Of a stretch of DNA of 59,006 nucleotides, positions 58,946 through 59,006 are shown piece after piece. The notes beneath the pieces are model-generated. The model did not search any database. It saw only the letters and a list, made by a program, of their open reading frames with translations, and was not told the DNA's origin. The position numbers and the translations under genes are program-made. This DNA is from Sediminibacterium soli (GTDB lineage: Bacteria > Bacteroidota > Bacteroidia > Chitinophagales > Chitinophagaceae), in NCBI RefSeq assembly GCF_009939225.1, contig NZ_JAACJR010000008.1:1-59006 (forward strand). The letters are read 5' to 3'. Every line of letters starts with the position of its first letter. Within the stretch, counting starts at the first letter, position 1.

Positions 58946-59006
58946 CTGAATTGATCAACTGTATTATCTTAACCCGGCTTTTCCATAATTTGATTTCCCT
59001 TTCACG
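58923..59006 (-). CDS. Partial second GIY-YIG gene (cut by window edge)
   Basis: The C-terminal 27 codons of a second GIY-YIG copy, same sequence as the first (REREIKLWKS to SAGLEHSD and stop). The start lies beyond the window. Confidence 0.8.
   Translation of the reverse strand, partial: REREIKLWKSRVKIIQLINSAGLEHSD

Larger units (their letters stand above)
58511..59006 (-). repeat. 343-bp tandem repeat: terminator, tRNA 3' fragment and GIY-YIG gene
   Basis: The unit starting at 58511 recurs at 58854 and runs off the window's right edge, nearly identical over the 153 bp that can be compared (one difference noticed, in the T run after the hairpin). Each unit, read on the minus strand, is GIY-YIG gene, tRNA 3' half and terminator. 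The array probably continues beyond the window. Confidence 0.9.

Overview
The window looks like the chromosome of a Bacteroidota bacterium, most likely Chitinophagaceae (genus not determinable by eye). The reasons are a SusC/SusD pair under an ECF sigma/FecR switch, two proteins ending in a type B T9SS sorting domain, a GLPGLI protein beside a TonB-receptor-like barrel, a YtxJ (bacillithiol) protein, Bacteroidota-type LptD, OstA-like and MlaD proteins, and promoters of the TAnnTTTG type. Base composition is near 50% GC throughout and nearly every gene is intact. No prophage, IS element, CRISPR array or rRNA was seen.

Layout. 1-218: three tandem 75-bp units, each holding the 5' half of a tRNA. 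279-7271 (+): ABC ATPase, a small secreted protein, two tandem T9SS cargo paralogues, ung and plsC. 7447-13851: an envelope-biogenesis block with lptD (-) divergent from amidase, mlaD and an OstA/LptA-like gene (+). 14330-19890: nhaA, an S9 peptidase, a DMT exporter and a small aromatic-rich secreted protein. 19977-29932 (-): a polysaccharide utilisation locus reading ECF sigma, FecR, SusC, SusD, LamG lipoprotein and GH144-type endo-beta-1,2-glucanase, with a YefM/YoeB toxin-antitoxin pair on the opposite strand between sigma and anti-sigma. 30097-32586: a two-gene ABC exporter. 32661-35682 (-): DPM1-like glycosyltransferase, DnaQ-like exonuclease and Mpl. 35814-38868 (+): small lipoprotein, YtxJ, NAD(P)-binding protein, TauE/SafE permease and a TsdA-like dihaem cytochrome lipoprotein. 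38900-40648 (-): cupin and thiolase. 41128-44620 (+): barrel protein and GLPGLI. 44813-47219: a CvfB-like protein (-), a secreted protein (+) and SRPBCC (-). 47366-53542 (-): parE, DUF1835, VOC, cupin and parC. 53644-56690 (+): YkgJ-type protein, DUF1343/NamZ and a Ycf48-like protein. 56723-58361: aat (-), then a frameshifted mercury-type merR (-) divergent from a CC-motif lipoprotein (+). 58511-59006: a 343-bp tandem unit of terminator, tRNA 3' half and GIY-YIG gene.

Most genes are housekeeping or standard Bacteroidota accessory genes. The less ordinary signals are the two tRNA-derived tandem arrays, one at each edge. In the right array the GIY-YIG protein ends inside the tRNA piece; in the left array the spacer plus tRNA piece reads as a similar protein tail. 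A set of intergenic inverted repeats has arms built from reiterated short words, and two of them (40706-40879, 44630-44795) share a core of about 92 bp. The toxin-antitoxin module splits a sigma/anti-sigma pair. The broken merR still faces a well-formed MerR-type dyad.
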